DNA of 57,824 nt from Terriglobia bacterium (GCA_010084195.1 RGPS01000013.1:1-57824), one strand, 5' to 3'; counted from the stretch's first letter, positions 10,138 through 18,814 are shown. The notes: generated from the letters alone by a model not told the origin. A program made the numbers and translations.

Positions 10138-10709
10138 GCGAGCTTCTCACTAAGCCACAGCTTGCACATCGAAAAATCCGACGGACTCAAATCGTGCCCG
10201 GTTTCTGCGACCGCATAATCCACATCGGCACCAACATGCGACAGCAAACGTGCCAACTGTTCAGATTCCCCCGCCGGCATCGTCGCATCCCCTTCCCCAC
10301 CCGCCACCAGAATCGGCAGACTCGAAATCTTCGGCAACGGGTTCGGCTCCACCACGCGCTGCGGCCGCAACAGAATCGCGCCCGCCAGCATCCCGGGATG
10401 CAACAAAATCAGAACCGAGGCCAGATTTGCGCCATCCCCGTACCCCAGCGCAAAAATTCGCCCCGCATCCAGTTTGTACTCCTCAATCGCGTGCCCCAGC
10501 CAGTGCGCAAACGCCGCAGCATCTGCAACCACCTCCTCCGCCTCCGCACTCAAAGGCGAAAGCCTGGGACTCAGCGCCGCTGCGCCAGGAGCAATCGCCG
10601 GATAGATCGGCAGAAAATCCTTCTCATCGCCGCCTTCGCCGTGAAGCAACAGCAGCGTGGCACCGGTAGTTCCGGGAGTAAATACATGGTGTTGCGGTGA
10701 GTGAGCCAT
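10134..10709 (-). CDS. alpha/beta-hydrolase (carboxylesterase/phospholipase-like) lacking the nucleophilic serine
   Basis: A 191-residue protein following the YpfH/carboxylesterase pattern: 'LLHGEGGDE' oxyanion region (22-29), the helix after the nucleophile elbow, 'LVAGGEGDATMP' with the likely acid Asp141, and 'ETGHDLSPSD' with the likely base His172. Where relatives have G-Y-S-N-G-A-N, this protein reads G-Y-G-D-G-A-N, so the nucleophile position (residue 91) is glycine. It is therefore probably not a serine hydrolase; it may be a binding protein or pseudoenzyme. It lies 7 bp downstream of the GT2 gene and overlaps the ABM gene by 4 bp, so the three form an operon. Confidence 0.75.
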   Translation of the reverse strand: MAHSPQHHVFTPGTTGATLLLLHGEGGDEKDFLPIYPAIAPGAAALSPRLSPLSAEAEEVVADAAAFAHWLGHAIEEYKLDAGRIFALGYGDGANLASVLILLHPGMLAGAILLRPQRVVEPNPLPKISSLPILVAGGEGDATMPAGESEQLARLLSHVGADVDYAVAETGHDLSPSDFSMCKLWLSEKLA

Positions 10710-10716
10710 GGCTTTT

Positions 10717-11445
10717 TTAGCGATAGAGCCCGCGAAGGCTGTTGATCCTTACTTTTGCCAGTTCCCAGAACGCAGTGGCACCGCTCCAGATACTGAGCTT
10801 GCTGCCCTCCGCGTTATCCCATCGAACCGGAACCTCGGCGATACGGTTACCCAGACGGCTGGCGATGAAGAGCACTTCCACATCGAACCCCCAGCGCTCC
10901 AGAGTCTGCCGTTTGAAAGCCTCTCGCGCCACATCACGACGAAACAGCTTAAATCCGCACTGGGTATCCGAGATGGGCAACCCAATCGTCAGCCGCATCA
11001 CCGCGTTAAAAAAACGCCCCGATGCCTCCCGAAACGCGGACTGGTGAACGCCTACCAATGACCTGTCCAAAGCCCGGGAACCAATCGCAACCTGAGCGTC
11101 CTCCCGAACAATCGCAGACCACAGCTTGTCCAGTTCTTCAATCGGAGTAGAGAGATCGGCGTCACTGAATAGACACCAGTCAAACTTCGCGTCCAGCATG
11201 CCGTGGCGCACAGAATACCCTTTGCCTCGGTTGCCAGGGTTATTCAGAACCCGAATGTTCAGATGTTCCGACGCAAAAGCCTTGGCTCCGGCAACAGTGG
11301 CATCTCTGGAACCATCGTCCACGACGATAATTTCGTGCTGCTCCCAGGCTGCGGTAGCGAAGTATGTCTCTATTTTGCGCAGAGTCTCGGGGAGCCGGGA
11401 CTCTTCGTTATAGGCCGGAATAACGATGGAAATGGCGCGCGTCAA
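10717..11445 (-). CDS. family 2 glycosyltransferase, dolichyl-phosphate beta-glucosyltransferase-like
   Basis: A 242-residue GT-A enzyme transferring a sugar from a nucleotide donor to a polyprenyl phosphate or similar acceptor. Seen are 'VIPAYNEESRLPETL' (9-23), 'VDDGSRDAT' (42-50), the metal-binding 'DADLSTP' (95-101), 'DTQCGFKLFRRDVA' and a C-terminal 'RWGFDVEVLFIA', all typical of the Alg5-like subfamily. There are no C-terminal membrane helices. The start is TTG at 11445; no better ATG exists before the first strand. It is divergent from lysS and shares the 80-bp control region. Confidence 0.85.
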   Translation of the reverse strand: MTRAISIVIPAYNEESRLPETLRKIETYFATAAWEQHEIIVVDDGSRDATVAGAKAFASEHLNIRVLNNPGNRGKGYSVRHGMLDAKFDWCLFSDADLSTPIEELDKLWSAIVREDAQVAIGSRALDRSLVGVHQSAFREASGRFFNAVMRLTIGLPISDTQCGFKLFRRDVAREAFKRQTLERWGFDVEVLFIASRLGNRIAEVPVRWDNAEGSKLSIWSGATAFWELAKVRINSLRGLYR

Positions 11446-11468
11446 AAAGGTTCAGGGGGACGAACACT

Positions 11469-11474
11469 TATAAT
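11469..11474 (+). promoter_or_regulatory. consensus -10 (TATAAT) for lysS
   Basis: A perfect TATAAT lies in the 80-bp gap between the divergent GT2 and lysS genes, 51 bp before the lysS TTG. No good -35 is seen at 16-18 bp. On the opposite strand the same AT-rich patch reads TATTATAAG, so it may also serve the GT2 gene. Confidence 0.45.
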
Positions 11475-11525
11475 AGCGGATTACCCCTCAGTTGCAGATT
11501 TAGAGATTGGATCGGAGCCCCCCTT

Positions 11526-13046
11526 TTGTCGCTGGAAGACGAGTTGTTTGAAGCGCGTGCCGCGCGCGTGAATGAGATTGAAGCCCTTGGCTACAGGCCT
11601 TTTGGCAAGCGCTTCGACTTCTCCCACACCGTTCCGGACATCCTCCGCGACTTTACCGGCAAGGCTGCCGAGGAACTGACGCCCGAAGGCCAGCCGCCAG
11701 CGGTTCGCGTCCGCATCGCCGGTCGCATCCAGACCGTCCGCCGCATGGGCAAGGCCGGCTTCATGCACATCCAGCAGAATGGTGGCCGCCTGCAGCTCTA
11801 CGTCCGCAAGGATGCCGTCCCGGAGCGCGACTACGCCCTCTTCAGCCTGCTCGACCTCGGCGACATCATCGGAGCCGAAGGCTACCTCTTCATCACCCGT
11901 ACCGGCGAACTCAGCGTTCATGTGGAATCTCTCGAATTCCTCTCCAAAACCCTCCTCGCCATGCCCGAAAAGTTCCACGGTCTGGAAGACGTGGAAACCC
12001 GCTATCGCCAGCGCTACCTGGATCTGATCTCAAACAGCGAAGTCCGCGATGTTTTCGTCACCCGCGCCAAAGTCATCTCCTCCATCCGCCGGCAACTCGA
12101 AGACCGGGGCTTCATCGAAGTGGAAACCCCCATGATGCAGGCCATCTACGGCGGTGCCGCCGCGCGACCCTTCGTCACCCACCACAACACGCTCGAACTC
12201 GATCTGTATCTCCGCATCGCGCCCGAACTCTACCTCAAGCGCCTCATCGTGGGCGGCCTCGAACGCGTTTACGAGATCAACCGCAACTTCCGCAATGAAG
12301 GCATCTCCACCCGCCACAACCCCGAATTCACCATGGTCGAGTTCTACCAGGCCTATACCGACTACCGGGGCCTGATGGATTTCACCGAAGAGATGCTGAA
12401 GACCATCGCCATTGACTCCACCGGCAGCCCGGTCGTCCGGTTCGGCGAGGTCGATCTCGATTTCGGCAACATCCGCCGCATGACCATGCGCGAAGCCGTG
12501 ATTGAATTCTGGGACGGTGACGACAAACCGACCGCGCACCAGGTCCGAGACCCCGAATGGCTTCGTTCTTTCACCGGCAAAGCGACGCCCGGCGAAGGTC
12601 TTGCCCATCTCTTCGAGGTTCATGCCGAGAAGAAGCTCATCCAGCCCACCATCATCTACGAGTTCCCCATCGAGGTGTCCCCCCTCGCCAACAGCAACCC
12701 CGACGACCCCACCATGGTGGACCGCTTCGAAATCATCGTCGCCGGCATGGAAATCGGCAACGCCTACACCGAGCTCAACAACCCCATCGAACAGCGCAAG
12801 CGTTTCGACGGCCAGCTCGACATGCGTGAACGCGGTGACGACGAGGCTCACCAGATGGACGAAGACTACCTGCGCGCCATGGCATACGGCATGCCCCCCA
12901 CTGCCGGCGAGGGTCTCGGCATCGACCGCATCGTGATGCTGATGACCAATCGCCAGTCCATCCGTGACGTCATCCTGTTCCCGCTGCTCCGCCCTGAAGG
13001 TGAAATCGGCATGGCGGCGAAGCTCCGCAAGCTGTCTGAGGGCTAA
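11526..13046 (+). CDS. lysS: lysyl-tRNA synthetase, class II
   Basis: A 506-residue class II enzyme that charges tRNA-Lys. The N-terminal OB-fold anticodon-binding domain includes 'VRIAGRIQTVRRMGKAGFMHIQ' type strands. Class II motif 1 ('FIEVETPMMQ'), motif 2 ('FRNEGISTRHNPEFTMVEFYQAY') and motif 3 ('GEGLGIDRIVMLMT') follow in order. The length is typical. The start is TTG at 11526, preceded by a perfect TATAAT about 50 bp upstream. The stop is one base before the TTG start of a LolC/E-type permease, so the two are probably cotranscribed. Confidence 0.96.
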   Translation: MSLEDELFEARAARVNEIEALGYRPFGKRFDFSHTVPDILRDFTGKAAEELTPEGQPPAVRVRIAGRIQTVRRMGKAGFMHIQQNGGRLQLYVRKDAVPERDYALFSLLDLGDIIGAEGYLFITRTGELSVHVESLEFLSKTLLAMPEKFHGLEDVETRYRQRYLDLISNSEVRDVFVTRAKVISSIRRQLEDRGFIEVETPMMQAIYGGAAARPFVTHHNTLELDLYLRIAPELYLKRLIVGGLERVYEINRNFRNEGISTRHNPEFTMVEFYQAYTDYRGLMDFTEEMLKTIAIDSTGSPVVRFGEVDLDFGNIRRMTMREAVIEFWDGDDKPTAHQVRDPEWLRSFTGKATPGEGLAHLFEVHAEKKLIQPTIIYEFPIEVSPLANSNPDDPTMVDRFEIIVAGMEIGNAYTELNNPIEQRKRFDGQLDMRERGDDEAHQMDEDYLRAMAYGMPPTAGEGLGIDRIVMLMTNRQSIRDVILFPLLRPEGEIGMAAKLRKLSEG

Positions 13047-13047
13047 G

Positions 13048-14283
13048 TTGGCATCCTTTGAACTCACGGTAGCGGGTCGCTATCTCCGTGCCCGGCGCGG
13101 GGAGAAGGTAATCCCCGTCATCACCGTGATTTCAATCGCCGGAGTGGCAGCGGGCGTTATGGCTCTGGTGATCGCGCTCGCTGTCAACAACGGCTTCCGC
13201 GGAACCCTCCAGCGAAGTCTGCTCGGGGCCACGTCGCACGTCGATATCGTGGAAAAGGAACCAGGCGAGGGCATTGCTAACTGGAAGCAACTATCCCCGC
13301 TGCTGGGCAAACTGCCGCATGTCACCGGCGTATCACCCGCAATCTATGACCAGGTCTTTCTGAGCGGCCCCAAAGCCGCAAAGGGAGCCATCGTCAAGGG
13401 TATCGACGTGAAGAGTGAACTGGCTACCAATGATCTTCTGCGTAAGCTGAAAGCCGGCTCCGTTGACCGTCTGACGGAGGACGACAACGGCCTCCCCGGA
13501 GTCATCCTGGGGTCACGCCTGGCTGACGAATCCGGGGCCGTGCTCAACAGCGTCGTCACCCTGATGAGCCCCCAGGGCAATCTCACACCCTTCGGTCCGG
13601 AAGCCAAATCTCAGCGCTTCCGGGTCGTCGGAATCTTCGAATCCGGCTTCTACGAACTCGACCAGATCTGGTCCTATGCCCCCATGGCTTCGGTCCAGAA
13701 GTTGCTCGGCATCGGCAATGTGGTGAACGAGATCGAGCTCCGCGTCGACGATATTTATCTGGCTGAATCGGTAGGCCTCCAAGCCGCAAGGGTCGCAGGG
13801 CCCCGCTACGTGGCCACGAATTGGCAGGAAAAAAATAAGGGCCTGCTCAACGCACTAAAGATGGAGCGCATTGTCACGGCAATCACCATCGGCCTCATCG
13901 AACTCGTCGGGGCCCTCAACATCCTCATTACGCTGACCCTCATCGTGCTCACCCGCAGCAAAGACATTGCCGTCCTCATGGCCATGGGTGCCCGACGGGC
14001 GCAGATTCGACGGATCTTCATGCTGCAGGGAGCCCTGATCGGAGCCCTGGGAACGCTGCTGGGCCTGCTGATCGCCTATCTCTTCTGTCACTTCGCCAAT
14101 ACCTACCGCTGGATCCCCCTCGACGAATCGATTTACGCCCTCAGCTTTGTCCCGTTCGAGCCCGGAAAATGGGATGGCATTTGGGTCGCGGCGACCGCGA
14201 TGGGCGTCAGCCTGGCCGCAACTCTTTACCCGGCACGCAACGCAACCCGCGTCACACCAGTCGAGGTTCTACGATACGAATAG
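13048..14283 (+). CDS. LolC/LolE-type lipoprotein-releasing ABC transporter permease
   Basis: A 411-residue FtsX-superfamily permease. One transmembrane helix at about residues 20-45 is followed by a large periplasmic MacB-PCD-like domain and three helices in the last third, one carrying 'LTLIVLTRSKDIAVLMAMGARRAQIRRIF', characteristic of LolC/LolE. With a LolD ATPase such proteins extract lipoproteins from the inner membrane. I start at TTG 13048, one base after the lysS stop; the frame upstream lies within lysS and has no hydrophobic meaning. lysS followed by lolC/E is a common arrangement. No lolD is present in the window. Confidence 0.85.
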   Translation: MASFELTVAGRYLRARRGEKVIPVITVISIAGVAAGVMALVIALAVNNGFRGTLQRSLLGATSHVDIVEKEPGEGIANWKQLSPLLGKLPHVTGVSPAIYDQVFLSGPKAAKGAIVKGIDVKSELATNDLLRKLKAGSVDRLTEDDNGLPGVILGSRLADESGAVLNSVVTLMSPQGNLTPFGPEAKSQRFRVVGIFESGFYELDQIWSYAPMASVQKLLGIGNVVNEIELRVDDIYLAESVGLQAARVAGPRYVATNWQEKNKGLLNALKMERIVTAITIGLIELVGALNILITLTLIVLTRSKDIAVLMAMGARRAQIRRIFMLQGALIGALGTLLGLLIAYLFCHFANTYRWIPLDESIYALSFVPFEPGKWDGIWVAATAMGVSLAATLYPARNATRVTPVEVLRYE

Positions 14284-14287
14284 GCTC

Positions 14288-14293
14288 CAAAAT
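14288..14293 (+). promoter_or_regulatory. -10-like hexamer 6 nt before nth start
   Basis: CAAAAT ends six bases before the nth ATG, and the interval has no Shine-Dalgarno sequence. It matches TATAAT 4 of 6, so on its own it is weak. It is listed because the same spacing recurs at several genes here. Confidence 0.25.
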
Positions 14294-14299
14294 TCACAA

Positions 14300-14965
14300 A
14301 TGCCTTCCGCCCAAAAACCCAAAAATAAAACAGAGCGGGAAGCGCGCGTCAAACGCATCCTCGAACTCCTCGACGAAGCCTATCCCAACGTCACCTGCGC
14401 CCTCCATCACACCAATCCGTGGGAACTGCTCGCCGCCACCATACTCTCGGCTCAGTGCACCGATGTCCGCGTCAACATAGTCACGCCGGGCCTGTTCGCC
14501 AAATATCCCACCCTCCAGGACTTCGCCACAGTTCGCCCCGAAGTCCTGGCCGAAGACATCAAGTCCATCGTCTTCTTCAACAACAAAGCCAAATCGCTGG
14601 TCGGCGCCGCCAACCGGATCCTCAATGAGTACGGCGGCGAGGTCCCGAAGACCATCGAAGAGCTGGTCACCGTCCCTGGTGCCGCGCGTAAGACCGCCAA
14701 CGTCGTCCTCGGTACCGTCTTCGGCATCGCCTCCGGAGTCGTCGTCGATACCCACGTCCAGCGCCTGTCCAATCGCCTCGACCTTACAAAAAATACCGAC
14801 CCCGTCAAAATCGAACAGGACCTGATGAAGATCATCCCGCAGAACAAATGGATTCAGTTCTCGCACCAAATGATCCACCATGGCCGCGGACCCTGTGTTG
14901 CACGGAAACCAAAATGCAGCGAGTGCAACATGACTTCCGTGTGTTACTCCACCGACCGCACCTAG
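14300..14965 (+). CDS. nth: endonuclease III (DNA glycosylase/AP lyase)
   Basis: A 221-residue base-excision-repair enzyme removing oxidised pyrimidines. The helix-hairpin-helix is 'VPGAARKTANVV', with catalytic Lys131 and Asp150 in 'VVVDTHVQRLSNR'. The C-terminal [4Fe-4S] cluster ligands are complete: Cys199-x6-Cys206-x2-Cys209-x5-Cys215. The hairpin has Ala-Ala where the E. coli enzyme has Val-Gly. I use ATG 14300, 16 bp after the permease stop; an in-frame ATG at 14147 lies inside that gene and would add an unrelated extension. Confidence 0.95.
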   Translation: MPSAQKPKNKTEREARVKRILELLDEAYPNVTCALHHTNPWELLAATILSAQCTDVRVNIVTPGLFAKYPTLQDFATVRPEVLAEDIKSIVFFNNKAKSLVGAANRILNEYGGEVPKTIEELVTVPGAARKTANVVLGTVFGIASGVVVDTHVQRLSNRLDLTKNTDPVKIEQDLMKIIPQNKWIQFSHQMIHHGRGPCVARKPKCSECNMTSVCYSTDRT

Positions 14966-14986
14966 ATCCCACATGAGCGTCCAGAC

Positions 14987-15571
14987 ATGAGCCTTCGAAT
15001 TACAGGGATGTTGGCGATGACGGGTGCCCTGACCGGCTTCTTCGTCGGCCTGGCCGTTCCTCATAACTACGAAGCCCACGCCACGCTCCGCTTCATCCGC
15101 CCTGCAGGGCTTCCCCAGGATATGTATGACCGCGAGTCGCACACGCTGGCGGACTCTGCAGCTGCCCGGGCGATGTCCGCCGAAGAGCTCTCTGCCTTCA
15201 TTGCCGGTAACGCCCGGCTCCGCGAAATGCTCTCCGCCGACCCGCTTGATGACATCATCGAGAGACTTCGAAAAGGCACGCACATCGAGTTCGCCACTCT
15301 GCCTGGCCACTTCAATGGCCTCTCTGTCCGGTACGAAGACGAAGTTGCGGGAGTGGCCATGGATATGACCCGCGACCTGGCTCTGCAGGTAGCCGCTCTG
15401 GCAAAAAGCTCCAACGTCCGGGCCGACGGCAAGGAAGTTACCGAACTCGCCGGCTTTCCCGTGGTGGTGCCCACGGGAGCGACCGTGCCCTATACGACGG
15501 CCTTCGGTCTTCTTGCCGGCCTCGCCGTGGGCGCGTTTACCTGGCTCGGCTCCCGAAACAGGCATCCGTAG
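14987..15571 (+). CDS. small Wzz-like (chain-length-determinant-like) membrane protein
   Basis: A 194-residue protein with an N-terminal membrane helix (about 5-25), a predicted periplasmic middle part and a second helix (about 165-187). The layout, with 'AHATLRFIRP' just after the first helix and a Pro/Val-rich stretch before the second, resembles a shortened Wzz/Wzc-N domain involved in polysaccharide chain-length control. I cannot confirm this by motif. It sits 21 bp after nth, and no polysaccharide genes are adjacent. Confidence 0.55.
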   Translation: MSLRITGMLAMTGALTGFFVGLAVPHNYEAHATLRFIRPAGLPQDMYDRESHTLADSAAARAMSAEELSAFIAGNARLREMLSADPLDDIIERLRKGTHIEFATLPGHFNGLSVRYEDEVAGVAMDMTRDLALQVAALAKSSNVRADGKEVTELAGFPVVVPTGATVPYTTAFGLLAGLAVGAFTWLGSRNRHP

Positions 15572-15639
15572 TCACGTCGGAATTTGCGGGGCCCCGTCTC
15601 ACTCTCCCTCCCGAGACGCAACTTTGTCTTTCCCAAGCT

Positions 15640-15645
15640 TATAAT
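15640..15645 (+). promoter_or_regulatory. consensus -10 (TATAAT) 7 nt before DUF885 start
   Basis: A perfect TATAAT ends seven bases before the ATG of the DUF885 lipoprotein gene, which would give a leaderless or nearly leaderless mRNA. A matching -35 at normal distance is not obvious. Confidence 0.45.
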
Positions 15646-15652
15646 TCACCCC

Positions 15653-17404
15653 ATGCGCACTTTTGTAATCGTACTGGCCCTGTTAGCGATGGGTGCCTGT
15701 TCCCGCAAACCGGCGGCGGAGTTTTCAAAGCTGACAAACGAAGCCACCTGGAAGATCCTGTCGTTCAATCCCGTCAACGCCTCAGCTCAGGGCCTGCACC
15801 AGTTCGAGAAAACTAATTTCGACACCGAACTGGACGATCTCCGCTTCCCCTCCATCCAGAAGCAGCGCAACTATTTGGTGGAATTGCACAAGCGCATGAC
15901 GGAGTTCGACAAGGATGCCCTGTCGCCCGAAGATCGTGCCGACTATGAAGTGATCGCCACCCAAATCGGCCTGGCGCTTTTCGACACGGACATCGCCCAA
16001 ACCTGGCAGCACAGCCCGCAAACCTATGTCGAACTGGTGGGCACCGCGCTGTTCAACCCCATGGTTCTCGAATATGCGCCAAAGGAAGAGCGCTTCCGTC
16101 ACATCATTGCCCGCATGGAAAAACTGCCCGGCTTCCTCGATACCGCCCGCCGTCAGCTTGCAGACTCCCCCCAAATCTGGATCGAGGTAGCCAAAGAAGA
16201 GAACCAGGGCAACATCGCCCTCGTCGACAAAACACTTCGTGAAGCCGTCCCCGAAAGCCTGAAATCGTCGTATGACGCCGCCGCCTCCACCGCGCTCGAT
16301 TCCCTGCGGGCCTTCAGCCGTTTTCTGGAGACTGATCTCCCCAACCGCAGGCGCGGAGGCAGCGCCGACTGGCGCCTCGGGACCGACAAATACGCCACGA
16401 AATTTAAACTCGCCCTCGCCACCGACCGCACGCCGGATCAGGTCCTCGCCGACGCCGAAGGCCGCCTCAAGGCCGTCCGCAACACCATGCTGGAACTCGC
16501 AACGCCGCTGCACAGCAAGTGGTTCCCGGCCCATTCAAACGACACCGATAAAGTCATCCGCGAAGTCCTCGACCATATCGCGCAGGACCACTCTACGCCC
16601 CAATCTTACTTCGCCGACGCCGGTAAATATCTGGAGGAAGCCCGCAATTTCGCCCAGTCGAAAAACCTGCTCACCCTGCCCGCCGGAGCCAACCTCCAGG
16701 TCATCCCCACCCCTGAATTCTTCCGGGGCATTTACGGAGTGGGCGGCTTCAACCCTGCCCCGGTTCTGGAACCGAACCTGGGAGCCTTCTTCTGGATCAC
16801 GCCCGTCCCCGCCACATGGTCGAAAGAGCGCGTCGAATCCAAACTGCGCGAATACAACGCCTGGAACCTCCGCCTCCTGGTAGTCCACGAAGCCATGCCC
16901 GGCCATTACGTGCAGGGCGAATTCGCCAACGCAGTCGAACCCAAACAGCGCCGCATCCTACGCGCCGTCTTCGCCAACGGCCCCAATGTTGAAGGCTGGG
17001 CCCAATACATCACCCAGGTCATGCTCGACGAAGGCTATCTCGACCAGGCCCCCGAAATGCGCCTCACCATGTACAAACAGGAACTCCGCGTCGATGCCAA
17101 CGCCATCCTCGATATCCGCCTCCAGACCAACCGGATGACCGACGATCAGGCCATGAATCTAATGGAAAACCTCACCTTTCAGGAACACGAAGAAGCCGTC
17201 GCGAAACTCCAGCGGGCCAAGTTATCTTCCACCCAGCTACCCACCTACTTCACCGGTTGGCGCGATTGGCTGCGCGTCCGCCAGCATGTAACAGCGAACG
17301 GCAAAAACTTCACCCTTCGCGACTTCCATGACCGGGCGCTCAAAGAGGGAGCCGTCCCGCTCCCGGTGCTGGCACAGCTCCTCACCGGCAAACCGTTAAA
17401 TTAA
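15653..17404 (+). CDS. DUF885 family lipoprotein (putative metallopeptidase-like)
   Basis: A 583-residue DUF885 protein. The N-terminus is a lipoprotein-type signal peptide with the lipobox Cys at about residue 16 ('LLAMGAC'). Around residue 411 is the family hallmark 'HEAMPGHYVQ', a HExxxGH-like zinc-site candidate. Biochemical roles are poorly known; a cell-envelope peptidase is likely from family structure. ATG 15653 was chosen because it begins the signal peptide and follows TATAAT; an upstream in-frame start at 15584 would bury it. The end of the gene is duplicated about 207 bp downstream (see the repeat at 17354). Confidence 0.8.
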   Translation: MRTFVIVLALLAMGACSRKPAAEFSKLTNEATWKILSFNPVNASAQGLHQFEKTNFDTELDDLRFPSIQKQRNYLVELHKRMTEFDKDALSPEDRADYEVIATQIGLALFDTDIAQTWQHSPQTYVELVGTALFNPMVLEYAPKEERFRHIIARMEKLPGFLDTARRQLADSPQIWIEVAKEENQGNIALVDKTLREAVPESLKSSYDAAASTALDSLRAFSRFLETDLPNRRRGGSADWRLGTDKYATKFKLALATDRTPDQVLADAEGRLKAVRNTMLELATPLHSKWFPAHSNDTDKVIREVLDHIAQDHSTPQSYFADAGKYLEEARNFAQSKNLLTLPAGANLQVIPTPEFFRGIYGVGGFNPAPVLEPNLGAFFWITPVPATWSKERVESKLREYNAWNLRLLVVHEAMPGHYVQGEFANAVEPKQRRILRAVFANGPNVEGWAQYITQVMLDEGYLDQAPEMRLTMYKQELRVDANAILDIRLQTNRMTDDQAMNLMENLTFQEHEEAVAKLQRAKLSSTQLPTYFTGWRDWLRVRQHVTANGKNFTLRDFHDRALKEGAVPLPVLAQLLTGKPLN

Positions 17405-17536
17405 ACTGCTGCTCGCGGCCTGCGCGCTCATACGCCGAAGCCAGATCAAGCCAACAGCTTGGCGCGAAGTCCGCAGCGGCGGCCTTCAGCCCGCTATCGA
17501 AGACTCCCGCTTCGCCAGGCGCACCTCCGCATCCTC
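17354..17536 (+). repeat. decayed tandem duplication spanning DUF885 end and moeA start, copy 1
   Basis: This segment runs from the last codons of the DUF885 gene to 17536 and matches 17561-17734 along its length. Shared blocks include 'cacagctcctcaccggcaaa', a 'gcgcgaagt..cgcagc' block and 'cttcgccaggcgca..tccg'. In copy 1 the DUF885 end is the working one, while the moeA-like part has lost its start and frame. The gap 17405-17617 therefore contains a dead moeA 5' copy followed by a dead DUF885 3' copy. Confidence 0.75.
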
Positions 17537-17560
17537 CAGAAAGTATGGACGACGATTTCA

Positions 17561-17734
17561 GTCCCGCTTCCCGTACTCGCACAGCTCCTCACCGGCAAAC
17601 CGCTAAACTGATACTCGGTGCCTACTCTCTCCTTCGCCGATGCCCGAGCAACCGTTCTGCGCGAAGTTCGCAACGCAGGCTTCCTCCCCCCCATCGAATC
17701 GGTTCCGCTTCGCCAGGCGCATCTCCGCATCCTC
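17561..17734 (+). repeat. decayed tandem duplication, copy 2 (dead DUF885 end, live moeA start)
   Basis: Copy 2 of the direct duplication. The stretch 17561-17610 repeats the DUF885 gene end almost letter for letter but belongs to no complete gene. The part from 17618 is the true moeA 5' end. Small indels shift the offset from 207 to 198 bp along the pair, so the event is not recent. Confidence 0.75.
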
Positions 17735-18805
17735 GCCGAAGACATCGCCGCAGATCGTGATCTGCCGCCCTTCCACCGTTCCGTCCGCGATGGTTTCGCT
17801 GTCCGCGCCGCCGACCTGCCTGGAACCTTCCAAATCATCGGTGAAGTCGCCGCCGGTGCCGTTTTCCCCAGCACCGTGACCTCAGGCACCGCCGTCGAAA
17901 TCATGACCGGAGCACCAATGCCGGAAGGCGCAGACTGCGTGGTCATGATTGAACACTGCACAGTCTCCGGTGACACCGTCACCACCGACCGCATCATGAC
18001 ACCAGGCACGCACATCGCCCCACGCGGCTGCGAGGCGCTGCAAGGCACCCCTCTGCTTGCCGCAGGCTCGCGTATCGACTACCCCGCAATAGCCCTTCTC
18101 GCGTCCACCGGACACCCCACGGTGCAGGTCTACCGCAAACCCCGAGTCGCCATTCTCGCCACCGGCAACGAAATCGTGGAAGTCGACCAGACACCCGCCC
18201 CCCAGCAAATCCGAAACTCCAACGCCCAGTCTCTGGCTGCCCAGGTGGAACGTGCCGGCGGCGAAGCGGTGATTTTGCCCATCGCCCCTGATACCGAACC
18301 CGAAACCCGTGCCCTCATCGAACAGGGTCTGCAGGCCGATCTCCTCGTCCTCTCGGGCGGAGTCTCCGCCGGCAAATACGATGTCGTGGAACCGGCCTTC
18401 GCCGCGCTGGGAGCCGAGTTTTTCTTCGACCGCGTCCGCATCCAGCCTGGCCAGCCCCTCGTCTTTGGCCGCGCCCAGGGGAAGTTCTTCTTCGGCCTCC
18501 CCGGTAACCCCGCCTCCACCATGGTCACCTTCGAAATCTTCGCCCGGGCCGCCATCGAACTGCTCAGCGGAGCCACCGACGCTCCCCTGTACCTCACCCT
18601 GGCCAAACTCACTCAACCCTTCCACCACAAGCCAGGGCTGACCCGCTTTCTCCCGGCCATTCTCAGTTGCACCGAAGTCACACCTGTGGCCTGGCAGGGC
18701 TCCGGCGACGTGCCCTCTCTGTGCCTCGCCAATGCCTACATGGTTGTCGATTCCGACCAGGCCGACTATACCGCCGGTGACCTGATTCCCGTACTTCTGA
18801 AATAA
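17618..18805 (+). CDS. moeA: molybdopterin molybdenumtransferase MoeA
   Basis: A 395-residue enzyme inserting molybdate into adenylylated molybdopterin. Characteristic segments: 'DLPPFHRSVRDGFAV' (about 48-62), 'GAPMPEGADCVVMIE' (about 100-114), 'VAILATGNEIVE', and the MoCF-domain stretch 'VRIQPGQPLVFG' with 'FGLPGNPASTMVTFEIF'. The start is GTG 17618, lying within copy 2 of the tandem duplication; an upstream decayed copy of the first ~45 codons is non-functional. It is followed by moaC after 9 bp and mogA, forming a cofactor operon. Confidence 0.95.
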   Translation: MPTLSFADARATVLREVRNAGFLPPIESVPLRQAHLRILAEDIAADRDLPPFHRSVRDGFAVRAADLPGTFQIIGEVAAGAVFPSTVTSGTAVEIMTGAPMPEGADCVVMIEHCTVSGDTVTTDRIMTPGTHIAPRGCEALQGTPLLAAGSRIDYPAIALLASTGHPTVQVYRKPRVAILATGNEIVEVDQTPAPQQIRNSNAQSLAAQVERAGGEAVILPIAPDTEPETRALIEQGLQADLLVLSGGVSAGKYDVVEPAFAALGAEFFFDRVRIQPGQPLVFGRAQGKFFFGLPGNPASTMVTFEIFARAAIELLSGATDAPLYLTLAKLTQPFHHKPGLTRFLPAILSCTEVTPVAWQGSGDVPSLCLANAYMVVDSDQADYTAGDLIPVLLK

Positions 18806-18814
18806 CGAACCCAA

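Noticed and set aside
12030-13067. 345-codon open frame antisense to lysS
   Set aside because: It mirrors lysS codon structure in GC-rich DNA, has a low-complexity Gly/Val/Asp/His-rich translation and no family features. lysS on the other strand is certain.
14294-15565. 423-codon open frame antisense to nth and the Wzz-like gene
   Set aside because: Shadow frame; nth has all catalytic and cluster residues on the plus strand.
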